The position numbers and the translations under genes are program-made. This document shows positions 1 through 8,334 of a DNA stretch of 64,000 bases, one piece after another. The stretch covers positions 1 to 64,000 of the forward strand of contig NZ_KE384450.1 of NCBI RefSeq assembly GCF_000425785.1, given 5' to 3'. Source of the stretch: Pseudomonas taiwanensis DSM 21245. GTDB lineage: Bacteria > Pseudomonadota > Gammaproteobacteria > Pseudomonadales > Pseudomonadaceae. The notes below the pieces were generated by a model. That model was not told where the DNA came from. It did not search any database and worked only from the letters and a program-made list of their open reading frames with translations. How positions within the stretch are numbered: the stretch's first letter is position 1; the number at the start of each line of letters is the position of its first letter.

Positions 1-1800
1 CGGATTGGCGACCAGATTCTCGTAATTGCCCCCGGAAACGCTGGTGATGCTGTTGGTGACTGGTGCGTGCCCTTGGTAGACGTCGTTGCTCACAGCACCG
101 GTGGCCGTGCCGGAGCTTTGGCCGACTGGGATGGTGATGGTCTGGCCGTTGGCCAGGGTGACCACCACCGGACTACCGGTGACCGGTGCACCAACACACG
201 CGGTGTAAATAATCGTGCCACCCTCGGCCACCGATGGCGTGGCGGTCAGGGTGACCGTGGTGGTGTCTTGAACATCGGTGACGGTGGTGCTCACCGGCGT
301 CGGATTGGCGACCAGGTTCTCGTAGTTACCCCCGCTCACCCCGGTGATGCTGTTGCTGACCGGTGCCTGCCCTTGGTAGACGTCGTTGCTCACGGCGCCG
401 GTGGCCGTGCCGGAGCTTTGCCCGACCGGGATGGTGATGGTCTGGCCGTTGGCGAGAGTCACCACGACCGGTGAGCCCGTCACTGGCGCATCGACCGTGG
501 CGGTGTAGACGATCGTGCCGCTTTCGGCCACAAATGGGGTGGCGGTCAGGGTCACTGTCGATGTATCCCGGGTATCAGTAACGGTCGTCACCGCAGGTGT
601 GCCGTTGATGGTGAGGTTCTCGAAGTCGCCGCCCGTGGCGCTGGTGATGCGCGAACTGACGACCCCGGCATCGATATAGCGATCATCGCTCGGCGCCGGC
701 ACGCTGACACTGCCTGAGGTCTGGTTGGCCGCGATGACGATGCTAACGCCATTGCTCAGGGTGACGGTGACCGCGGACTGGCCGGGGTTGCTGAGGGTCG
801 CGGTGTAGATGATCTGGCCACCTTCGGCAACGTTTGGGGTTGCGCTTAGGGTAACCGTGGTCGTGTCCTGCACATCGGTGACCGTGGTGCTCACTGGCGT
901 TGGATTGGCGACGAGGTTCTCGTAGCTACCGCCGCTCACGCCAGTGATGCTGTTGGTGACTTGCCCCTGCGATTGATACACATCGTTGCCCACCGGCACG
1001 CTGATCGTGCCGCTGCTTTGGCCAACCGGGACAGTGATGGCTTGCCCGTTGGCGAGCGTGACCACCACCGGACTACCCGTCACAGGCGCCGAAAGACTCG
1101 CCGTGTAGACGATGGTGCCGTGCTCGCTCACCGATGGTGTCGCAGTAAGAGTAACCGTGCTGTCGTCGGTCGAGTCGTTGACGACTGTCAGGGCAGGGGC
1201 CGGATTGACCTCCAGGTGTTCGAAGTTGCCTCCGCTCGCCGAGGTGAGGCTGGCACTGAGCGTCGTGCCGCCCTTGTACACATCGTTGGCGGTCTGCAGC
1301 GTTACGCTGCCACTGGTCTGTCCAGCCCCGATAGTGATGACTTGGCCGTTGGACAGCGTCAGTGTCACGGCCGTCTGCGCGGGGTTGCTCAAGGTTGCGG
1401 TATAAGTGACAGTCCCTCCCTCGGTGACCGCCGGGCTGGCAGTGAGGGTCGCGGTGGTGGTGTCCACCGTATCGACCACGCGCGTGGTGGCGGGGGTGCC
1501 ATCGATGCTGACCGGCTGGCCACCTCCGCGGGTCCCGCTGATGCTCGCCGACACCGCGTGGTCATCGACATAAACCGTATCGTTGGCAGGAACCGCTACG
1601 CTCACCGAGCCGCTGGTTTGCCCGGCGGCAATGACGATGACCGCGCCATTGGACAGGGTCACTGTGAGGTCGCTGAGCGGTGCCTGGCCGACAGTGGCGA
1701 CATAGACGATCGAACCCCCAGCCTCGCTGATCGAAGGAGTGGCGCTCAAGACTACGGCCGTGCCCGCAACAACTGGATCGGAAGGCGTCGTCGTATTCGA
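1..1800 (-). repeat. 300-bp tandem repeats inside lapA
   Basis: Near-identical blocks recur at exactly 300-bp spacing: the motif reading GGATTGGCGACnAGnTTCTCG on the plus strand is at 2, 302 and 902, with diverged copies at about 602 and 1202. Each block encodes one 100-residue adhesin repeat ending in a Gly-Gly-Asn/Asp-Tyr/Phe-Glu-Asn-Leu motif. Identity is highest in the copies nearest the window edge and falls towards the N-terminus, as expected if the inner repeats are homogenised by recombination. Confidence 0.9.
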
Positions 1801-2289
1801 AGCCTGTAACCCTGCGAACTGCTCGAGGCTCAGCGCGTCGCTGAAGTCCAAGGGGCCGGTGGTATAACCCACGGTGGGTGCGACTGCGCCCGCAGTTGCC
1901 TCCAGCAGCACGAAGCTGTGTCCGCCACCGAGAGCGCCGCTACCGCCCGCGGCGCTTGGCCCGGCAGCGGTTGCCTCCAACGCAGTGGTCGGGTCGACAC
2001 CAGCCTGGATCGCCTGCTGCAACTGTTCGACCGAGGGTGCTGCCTGCGCCGTTGCCTGGCTCAAATCGGTGCTGCTGTCTGGCGTTTCGGCGCTCCATTG
2101 GCTGTCACGCCCCAAGTCCACGTAGCGACCATCGGCCAGCTGCAAGGTGACGGCGCCACCCGGCCCGGTCAGCACTTGCTCACCCGCATACAGGCGGTCA
2201 CCTTCGATCAGCAGGCGTCGGATGCCTTCTGGGGATACCGCGATGACTTGGCCAACTATGCTTTTGACGATGGCAACCACAGTGCTCAT
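1..2289 (-). CDS. lapA: LapA-type giant surface adhesin, N-terminal part (gene continues past the left edge)
   Basis: The reverse strand is open from an ATG at 2289-2287 to base 1 with no stop, giving 763 residues. A ribosome site (GGGAGAG) lies just upstream. The first ~130 residues match the retention module of LapA adhesins, beginning MSTVVAIVKSIVGQV. It is followed by T107-A108-A109-G110, the site at which the periplasmic protease LapG cleaves P. fluorescens LapA (known between A108 and A109). From about residue 165 the protein is made of ~100-residue Ig-like beta repeats. LapA holds cells to surfaces; the retention module keeps the exported protein in the outer membrane until LapG releases it when c-di-GMP falls. 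The C-terminal RTX and secretion signals lie outside the window. lapB and lapC are divergent next door; lapD and lapG are not in view. Confidence 0.9.
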   Translation of the reverse strand, partial: MSTVVAIVKSIVGQVIAVSPEGIRRLLIEGDRLYAGEQVLTGPGGAVTLQLADGRYVDLGRDSQWSAETPDSSTDLSQATAQAAPSVEQLQQAIQAGVDPTTALEATAAGPSAAGGSGALGGGHSFVLLEATAGAVAPTVGYTTGPLDFSDALSLEQFAGLQASNTTTPSDPVVAGTAVVLSATPSISEAGGSIVYVATVGQAPLSDLTVTLSNGAVIVIAAGQTSGSVSVAVPANDTVYVDDHAVSASISGTRGGGQPVSIDGTPATTRVVDTVDTTTATLTASPAVTEGGTVTYTATLSNPAQTAVTLTLSNGQVITIGAGQTSGSVTLQTANDVYKGGTTLSASLTSASGGNFEHLEVNPAPALTVVNDSTDDSTVTLTATPSVSEHGTIVYTASLSAPVTGSPVVVTLANGQAITVPVGQSSGTISVPVGNDVYQSQGQVTNSITGVSGGSYENLVANPTPVSTTVTDVQDTTTVTLSATPNVAEGGQIIYTATLSNPGQSAVTVTLSNGVSIVIAANQTSGSVSVPAPSDDRYIDAGVVSSRITSATGGDFENLTINGTPAVTTVTDTRDTSTVTLTATPFVAESGTIVYTATVDAPVTGSPVVVTLANGQTITIPVGQSSGTATGAVSNDVYQGQAPVSNSITGVSGGNYENLVANPTPVSTTVTDVQDTTTVTLTATPSVAEGGTIIYTACVGAPVTGSPVVVTLANGQTITIPVGQSSGTATGAVSNDVYQGHAPVTNSITSVSGGNYENLVANP

Positions 2290-2837
2290 AGGGCTCTCCC
2301 GATAATCCCGATGCGTGTCTTCCATGACCGACCGATGGGTGAAATCAGCCGATGTCGAAGGTGCGGCGAAATGCAGTTAGTGTTTAATTATCAATGTGTC
2401 GAAGTCTTTCCCGTTCAAACGGCGGAACGTGGCGAACTATTGACTCCCCAGTCTCATCGCAGGACTTGGGCAATCTAATGTCATATCGTTAATTCGCTTG
2501 TTGCCAACTCTTACTTTTGTATTAGTTGGAATGTGAGCTCTTGGGCTTGGTGATCATTTAGTAACGACTTCCTGACCCGCACCCGGGTTGGTGCGCTGTA
2601 TCTCAAGGGCGGCGATACCTTTTGTCATAGCGCTGTGTGGGCGATTTATATGTAACTTTTGGCTTGCGCCCATGGCGCCAGGCGTTAGTCTTTGAAGTAG
2701 TGTTGCCTGGCAACATGCGCCTGTACGAAATACTCAATGCACGCATGAACCTTTGGGTTGCCAAGGCGTCACCTGAAAGAACATCGGGCCATGGTTGACG
2801 GATTGTTACCCTCAACCACCAAGGAAGAGAGCGCCAC
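2290..2837. promoter_or_regulatory. Divergent lapA / lapB control region
   Basis: A 548-bp gap between two outward-facing genes, with no credible ORF. It is AT-rich from about 2380 to 2570, unlike its surroundings. On the minus strand, TTGGCA (2507-2502) and TATGAC (2485-2480), 16 bp apart, could be a sigma-70 promoter for lapA with a ~185-nt leader. A perfect 15-bp palindrome, TGTTGCCTGGCAACA, lies at 2701-2715, about 120 bp before lapB, and could be an operator. FleQ is known to control lapA in P. putida, but I could not place a convincing FleQ box. Confidence 0.45.
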
Positions 2838-4994
2838 GTGGAATCCGAAGTCGGTCGAGTCCAACTCAGTCACGATCCGCGTAGTCAGCACGACGATCCC
2901 CTGCTGGACTGTCTGCTGACCTTGTGTGTGTTGCATCAAAAGCCCGCCAGTCGGGTGATGCTGACCACCGGATTGCCACTGCCTGCCCAGCGCCTGTCCC
3001 CCGAGTTGCTACCCCGTGCCGCAGCCCGCGCCGGGTTGCAGGGGCGCTTGCTGCAGCGCAGGTTGGAGCAGATTCCCAGTATCGCCATGCCCGCCATATT
3101 GTTGCTCAAGGAGGGCCGCGCCGCTGTTCTGCTGGGCTGGGAAAACGCCGACACGGCACGCCTGCTGCTCAGCGAGAGCGACGGTGGCGAGGTCCTGGTC
3201 AGCCGCGAAGCATTGCTTAGTGATTACAGTGGCCGTGTGTTCTTCGCCCAGCCGCAGCACAAGTTCGATGTCAACCACGGCAACCTCATCCCACGAGCCC
3301 GCTCCTGGTTCCGCGATACGCTGCTGCGCAGCAAATGGCTTTACATCGACGCCATCGCCGCCAGCCTGGTCATTAACCTGATCGCTTTGGCCGCACCACT
3401 GTTCGTGATGAACGTGTACGACCGAGTCGTACCCAACCAGGCCACCTCCACCCTCTGGGTATTGGCGGTGGGCATCACCGGGGCCTATGTCTTCGACCTT
3501 ATCCTCAAGGGATTGCGCAGCCTGTGCCTGGACCTGGCTGGCAAGAAGACCGACCTGATCATTTCGGCGACGCTGTTCGAGCGCATCGTCGGCATGGCGA
3601 TGAAGTATCGCCCGGCGCGGGTCGGCAGTTACGCGCAGAACATCCACGAATTCCAAGGGCTGCGCGACTTCCTGGCCTCGTTGACGCTCACCAGCCTGAT
3701 CGACCTGCCGTTCACCCTGATCATCCTCATGGTGATCGCGATCATCGGGGGGCACCTGGTATGGATTCCCGTCCTGGCCTTCCCGTTGGCCCTGGGTATC
3801 GGCTACGCCTTGCAGAAGCCCTTGATGGCAACCATGGAAAAGACCATGGCACTGGCCTCCGAGCGTCAGTCGAGCCTGATCGAGACCTTGGCGGGCCTTG
3901 ACGCGGTCAAGGTCAACAACGCCGAAAGCGAACGTCAGTACATGTGGGAGCAGACCCTCGGCACCCTCAGCCGCCTGGAGCTACGGGTCAAGGTGCTGTC
4001 GGGTCTGGCCATGAACATCACCCTGTTGATCCAGCAACTGGCCGGGGTCGCGATGATCTGCGTCGGCGTCTACCTCATCATCGACGGCAGCCTCAGCATG
4101 GGTGGCCTGGTAGCCTGCTATATGCTCAGCGGCCGTGCGCTCGGACCGCTGGGCCAGCTTAACGGGCTGCTGGCGCGCTACCAGCAGGCGAAGGTGACCA
4201 TGGCTGCCACCGACCAGATGATGGAGCTGCCTCAGGAGCGCAATTTCGAAGAGCGTCCGCTCAGGCGCCAGGTGCTGCAAGGCGCCATCGAGTTCCGTGG
4301 TGTTGATTTCACCTACCCCAACCAGCAGAACCAGGCACTGAAGAACGTCAGCCTTACCATTCGCCCAGGGGAGAAGGTGGGCATCATCGGACGCAGCGGC
4401 TCGGGCAAGAGCTCGCTGGCCAAACTCATCGTCGGCCTGTACGAAGCTTCCAACGGTTCGCTGTTGGTCGACGGGGTGGACATTCGCCAGATCGACGTCA
4501 GCGAACTGCGCCACAACATCGGCTACGTGCCCCAGGATATCCAACTGCTGGCCGGCACCCTTCGCGATAACCTGGTCAGTGGTGCCCGCTACATCGAAGA
4601 CGAGATGATCCTGCAGGCCGCCGAGCTGTCCGGCGTGCATGAGTTCGCCCGCCTGCACCCCGATGGCTACGAGCTGCAGGTTGGCGAGCGCGGGCAGAAC
4701 CTTTCCGGCGGCCAGCGCCAGAACGTCGCCCTGGGCCGGGCACTGCTGCTCAACCCGCAGATCCTGTTGCTCGACGAACCGACCGCGTCCATGGACAACA
4801 CCGGCGAAGAGCGCCTCAAGCAGCGCCTGCAGGCGGTCATCGAAACCAAGACTGTGGTGCTGGTGACCCACCGCGCTTCGCTGCTGTCGCTGGTCGACCG
4901 GCTGGTGGTCATCGACCGTGGCCAAGTGGTTGCAGACGGTCCGAAAACCGCCGTCATGGATGCGCTGAAGAAGGGGCAGATCAGTGTCGCTTAG
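2838..4994 (+). CDS. lapB: LapB, type I secretion ABC transporter for the LapA adhesin
   Basis: Inner-membrane ABC exporter of 718 residues that drives ATP-dependent, one-step export of LapA with LapC and a TolC-like outer-membrane partner. Order of parts: an N-terminal C39-like domain (about 1-130) without a recognisable catalytic Cys motif, a six-helix membrane domain (about 160-440), and a nucleotide-binding domain. The last has Walker A GRSGSGKSS at 518-526, signature LSGGQ at 622-626 and Walker B ILLLDEP at 642-648. The GTG start at 2838 is chosen for its AGGAAGAG ribosome site and fit to the family. It overlaps lapC by 11 bp, so the two are co-translated. lapE, the TolC-like partner, is not in this window. 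Confidence 0.93.
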   Translation: MESEVGRVQLSHDPRSQHDDPLLDCLLTLCVLHQKPASRVMLTTGLPLPAQRLSPELLPRAAARAGLQGRLLQRRLEQIPSIAMPAILLLKEGRAAVLLGWENADTARLLLSESDGGEVLVSREALLSDYSGRVFFAQPQHKFDVNHGNLIPRARSWFRDTLLRSKWLYIDAIAASLVINLIALAAPLFVMNVYDRVVPNQATSTLWVLAVGITGAYVFDLILKGLRSLCLDLAGKKTDLIISATLFERIVGMAMKYRPARVGSYAQNIHEFQGLRDFLASLTLTSLIDLPFTLIILMVIAIIGGHLVWIPVLAFPLALGIGYALQKPLMATMEKTMALASERQSSLIETLAGLDAVKVNNAESERQYMWEQTLGTLSRLELRVKVLSGLAMNITLLIQQLAGVAMICVGVYLIIDGSLSMGGLVACYMLSGRALGPLGQLNGLLARYQQAKVTMAATDQMMELPQERNFEERPLRRQVLQGAIEFRGVDFTYPNQQNQALKNVSLTIRPGEKVGIIGRSGSGKSSLAKLIVGLYEASNGSLLVDGVDIRQIDVSELRHNIGYVPQDIQLLAGTLRDNLVSGARYIEDEMILQAAELSGVHEFARLHPDGYELQVGERGQNLSGGQRQNVALGRALLLNPQILLLDEPTASMDNTGEERLKQRLQAVIETKTVVLVTHRASLLSLVDRLVVIDRGQVVADGPKTAVMDALKKGQISVA

Positions 4995-6360
4995 GCTCGA
5001 TATCGGTCACCTCAAGGACCACCTGCGGCGTTACTTCAAAGGCTCGGATTCGCTCCGTGGGCAGCCGCTGCCCGAGGTCAACAAGGCGCTGATCGAAGAT
5101 GCCCCGCGGGTGGTGCGCATGACCATCTGGGGGGTGATCACCTTCTTCATTTTCCTCATCGTCTGGGCCAGCTTCGCGCCCATCGACGAAGTGACGCGGG
5201 GCGAGGGCAAGGCGATTCCGTCGTCCAGGGTGCAGAAAATCCAGAACCTCGAAGGAGGTATCGTCGCCGAAATCTTCGCCAAGGAAGGGGAGATCGTCGA
5301 AGTGGGCGAGCCACTGTTACGCCTGGACGAAACCCGCTTCGCGTCGAACAAGGGCGAAACCGAGGCCGATCGCGTGGCCATGGCCCTGCGTGTCGAACGC
5401 CTGAGCGCCGAGGTTGAAGGCACGCCTCTGAACATCGACCAGAAACTGCGCGACGCAGCGCCCAGCCAGGCCGCGAGCGAAGAGTCGCTGTACCAGAGCC
5501 GACGTCAGCAGCTAAGCGATGAGGTGGGGGGCTTGCAGCAACAGTTGGTGCAGCGCCAGCAAGAGCTGCGCGAGTTCCAGTCCAAGCACGACCAGTACGC
5601 CAGAAGCCTGCAGCTGCTGCGTCAGGAAATCAGCATGTCCGAGCCACTGGTGGCCAAAGGCGCGATCTCCCAGGTCGAGATCCTGCGCCTGCGTCGTTCC
5701 GAGGTAGAAACCCGCGGCGAGGTCGATGCTACGGCCCTTGCCATTCCCCGCGCCGAGGCGGCGGTGAAGGAGATCCAGAGCAAGATCGAGGAAACGCGCG
5801 GCAAGTTCCGCAGTGATGCCCTGACCCAACTCAATGAAGCCCGGACCGAACTGAACAAAGCCACCGCTACCACCAAGGCGCTCGACGATCGAGTCAACCG
5901 CACCGTGGTCACCTCGCCGGTGCGTGGCATCGTCAAGCAGTTGCTGGTCAATACGATCGGCGGCGTGATCCAGCCGGGCAGCGACATCATGGAAGTGGTG
6001 CCGCTGGACGACTCCCTGGTCATCGAGGCCAAGATCCTGCCCAAGGACATCGCCTTCCTGCACCCGGGCCAGGAAGCCATGGTCAAGTTCACGGCCTATG
6101 ACTTCACCATCTATGGCGGCCTGGAAGCCAAGCTCGAACAAATAGGCGCCGATACCATCCTCGATGAGGACAAGAAGACCACTTACTATCCCATTCGTCT
6201 GCGCACCGAGCGCAGTCACCTCGGCAGCGACGATAATCCGCTGCTGATCATCCCTGGCATGGTAGCCACGGTCGATATCAAGACCGGCAAGAAAACCATC
6301 ATGAGTTACCTGCTCAAGCCGATCATCAAGGCGCAGACCGAGGCGCTGCGGGAGCGTTAG
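4984..6360 (+). CDS. lapC: LapC, HlyD-family membrane fusion protein of the LapA secretion system
   Basis: Periplasmic adaptor of 458 residues that links LapB to the outer-membrane channel. It has a short cytoplasmic N-terminus, one transmembrane helix (about 47-65), a lipoyl/barrel-sandwich half beginning near residue 85 (QNLEGGIV), and a long coiled coil rich in Gln, Glu and Arg (about 155-300). The second barrel half starts near 310 with the typical SPVRGIVKQL motif, and a beta-barrel C-terminal domain follows. The GTG start at 4984 lies inside the end of lapB. No hairpin followed by a T-run is visible after the stop, so some readthrough into the cellulose genes is possible. Confidence 0.93.
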   Translation: MSLRLDIGHLKDHLRRYFKGSDSLRGQPLPEVNKALIEDAPRVVRMTIWGVITFFIFLIVWASFAPIDEVTRGEGKAIPSSRVQKIQNLEGGIVAEIFAKEGEIVEVGEPLLRLDETRFASNKGETEADRVAMALRVERLSAEVEGTPLNIDQKLRDAAPSQAASEESLYQSRRQQLSDEVGGLQQQLVQRQQELREFQSKHDQYARSLQLLRQEISMSEPLVAKGAISQVEILRLRRSEVETRGEVDATALAIPRAEAAVKEIQSKIEETRGKFRSDALTQLNEARTELNKATATTKALDDRVNRTVVTSPVRGIVKQLLVNTIGGVIQPGSDIMEVVPLDDSLVIEAKILPKDIAFLHPGQEAMVKFTAYDFTIYGGLEAKLEQIGADTILDEDKKTTYYPIRLRTERSHLGSDDNPLLIIPGMVATVDIKTGKKTIMSYLLKPIIKAQTEALRER

Positions 6361-6649
6361 GCGCTGTGCAAGCGTCGGCGGAATGCGTTTGCGGGCGGCT
6401 GGCGAGATCTGGAATTACCGGCGAAATTTGACCTTGGTCACACAAATCGTTCGGCAAACGTGTGCGCCCGCGTCGTTACATATCATGTTGACACTACTTT
6501 TCCGAAGTGCTGTAGAATTGACGTCCTAAACCAAGCCTGCCTTCGCATATGTCGTTTTTTTGACGCCTCCTTTTCGTCATTAAGCCGCAGTTGCTCGTGT
6601 GCGGCTCTAACCCTCGAAATAGCTTCATCTAGAATTCAGAGTCAGAGTT
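6361..6649 (+). promoter_or_regulatory. Upstream region and candidate promoter of the bcs operon
   Basis: A 289-bp gap with no gene. TTGACA at 6488-6493 is followed after 19 bp by TAGAAT at 6513-6518 (or after 17 bp by TGTAGA), a good sigma-70 candidate leaving a ~125-nt leader before bcsE. The stretch 6530-6600 is rich in T runs and not obviously structured. No clear terminator for lapBC was found here. Confidence 0.45.
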
Positions 6650-8152
6650 TTGACGAAAAGCATTCCGTTGTTGGCTATTCCCGGATTAGGTGCCGAGCAT
6701 AGTCAGTTTCATGAGCAAGGCCTGTATTGGTTGGCCTGTGACACCGCAGAAGACGCCACCACACTATGCCGGCAAGTCATCGAGGGCATGTCCGATCAGG
6801 GTCGGGCGGCTCTGATCGGTGACGGGCGTGGTGTGCGTGAGGTACTGGATGGGCTGGATGCGGCTCGCGGTCCAGCGGAGCTGGCACTGTACGAGGCCGA
6901 AGGCCAGGCTACCTTGCGCCTGCTCGATGACCTGCCCCGTATCGATATCCCCGGACGCGTTATCCTGGCCCTGGTACCCACCGACGTGTGGGAGGGTAGC
7001 AAGGTCGAGCGCTGGTGCCATGCGCTACGCCAGGCTGCCCTCAAGGATGGCGCATTGCTGCTGGTCGTCAGCACGGGGCAAAGCGTCTGGCTGGTGGAAC
7101 GGCTTCGCGCGTTCAACCAGGCTATCGACGGGCTGGCACAGGTTTACCGTGGCAAAGGCGGCGTGCGGTACCTGCAGCATTTCTGGAGCAACATGCTCGG
7201 CGTGACGGGTACGCAGGACGTCGAGCTGGCGCGCCAGGAAGGGGGCTTCGCGGTTGCCGGTACCCTGCAATCGCTGCCTGATACCGGCGGCGATGAAATA
7301 CTCTGCCTGGCCCAGCGCGAGGTGCTGGAAGGTGCGCCCGCGTTCTCCGAGCATTGGGAAGTGTTCGACAGTATCAGCGAGCTTGGCGCCAAAGCCAGTC
7401 GCGCCATCTCGGCCACCGTGATCTTCGCCATGGACGCTGGGCAGCGTCTCGATGTCCTGGCCCGTCAGCTGCATACCCTGCGCCAGTTGCGCGGTAATGC
7501 CCTGAAACTGGTCGTGCGCGAGATGGCCCCCACACTGCGCTATCAGGACGAACAGTTGCTGCTGGCCTGTGGCGCCACGCAGATCGTGCCGTTCGGTGCC
7601 AGCCTTTCGCGCTTCCTCACCATGGTCGACAGCATCCAGGGCTATGTCTGGCGCCGCAGCTTGCCAACCGATTTCGATGCCTTGCTTGCGCGCCTCCGCC
7701 CGCTCCCCGTGTGTGGTTTGGTTGCGCCCCGTACCTTCGCCGAGGCGGTGCAACAGATGTGGCATGGCGTGCGCAATGGTGAAATCGTCCACCAGTTGTT
7801 GGTGCTGCGCCCAGCGCCCGGCTTGAGTCCCTTGCAGGCGTGTTCGCGCACGGTGTTCCGCCGCGATGGCGACATAGCCTGTGTCGTGGGCGATGTGCTG
7901 TTCCTGTTCCTGTTCGCATGCCGCTCGGAAGGTGTTGAACAGGCGCTGGATCATATCTTCCAGCTGTCCTGGAAAGAGCTCTTCATCAGTCAGGATGTGT
8001 TGGTGGGTCTGGACAACCTGGCCACCCCGGCATTTCTCGACGAAACCATGCCGAAGCCTCCGCTGGCCGAATCGGTCGCCTTGCCATCGGCGCAGAAAAG
8101 GGCGGCCCTGGCGCCTCGTCAGATCGCCCTGCGTCAGTGGGGGGCAGTATGA
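6650..8152 (+). CDS. bcsE: BcsE, c-di-GMP-binding cellulose biosynthesis protein
   Basis: About 500 residues, near the usual length for BcsE. This cytosolic factor of E. coli-type (class II) cellulose systems boosts synthesis by binding c-di-GMP through its GIL domain. The GIL-type motif RxGD is visible as R405-D-G-D408 in a segment reading VFRRDGDIACVV. The N-terminal half resembles a degenerate P-loop/REC-like region. The start is the TTG at 6650, since the next in-frame Met is residue 47 and the N-terminus looks family-like; its ribosome site is weak. It overlaps bcsF by 4 bp (ATGA) and opens the operon. Residue assignments in the motif are read directly; the function is from family knowledge. 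Confidence 0.88.
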   Translation: MTKSIPLLAIPGLGAEHSQFHEQGLYWLACDTAEDATTLCRQVIEGMSDQGRAALIGDGRGVREVLDGLDAARGPAELALYEAEGQATLRLLDDLPRIDIPGRVILALVPTDVWEGSKVERWCHALRQAALKDGALLLVVSTGQSVWLVERLRAFNQAIDGLAQVYRGKGGVRYLQHFWSNMLGVTGTQDVELARQEGGFAVAGTLQSLPDTGGDEILCLAQREVLEGAPAFSEHWEVFDSISELGAKASRAISATVIFAMDAGQRLDVLARQLHTLRQLRGNALKLVVREMAPTLRYQDEQLLLACGATQIVPFGASLSRFLTMVDSIQGYVWRRSLPTDFDALLARLRPLPVCGLVAPRTFAEAVQQMWHGVRNGEIVHQLLVLRPAPGLSPLQACSRTVFRRDGDIACVVGDVLFLFLFACRSEGVEQALDHIFQLSWKELFISQDVLVGLDNLATPAFLDETMPKPPLAESVALPSAQKRAALAPRQIALRQWGAV

Positions 8153-8334
8153 ATTTTGCGCAATTGCTGCAGGTCATTGGCCTCAGCGCACTGATGACCC
8201 TGCTGCTGGTTCTGTTCGTGATGCGTGTTCGCACCCTGGCGCTGGGCTGGCTGCGCCGTCATTTGCGCCCCCGCCACTTGCGACCGGTCGGTGTGCGCCG
8301 CCGAGTCGTGCGCCAGGATCCTGAACATGACTAG
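8149..8334 (+). CDS. bcsF: BcsF, small membrane protein of the cellulose complex
   Basis: A 61-residue protein with one hydrophobic helix (about 4-27, starting NFAQLLQVIGLSALMTLLLV) followed by an Arg-rich cytoplasmic tail. Length, topology and position between bcsE and bcsG match BcsF, which in E. coli helps recruit BcsE and supports BcsG. The ATG at 8149 overlaps the bcsE stop; a longer reading from 8137 would lie inside bcsE and is less likely. The stop overlaps the bcsG start by 8 bp. Confidence 0.82.
   Translation: MNFAQLLQVIGLSALMTLLLVLFVMRVRTLALGWLRRHLRPRHLRPVGVRRRVVRQDPEHD

Noticed and set aside
1-1800. Possible satellite or insertion repeats
   Set aside because: The 300-bp period is in frame and codes 100-residue adhesin domains on the minus strand.
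961-1809. Plus-strand ORF of 282 codons, rich in Arg and His
   Set aside because: It lies antisense to the adhesin repeats, its own sequence repeats with the same 300-bp period, and its composition is that of a shadow frame.
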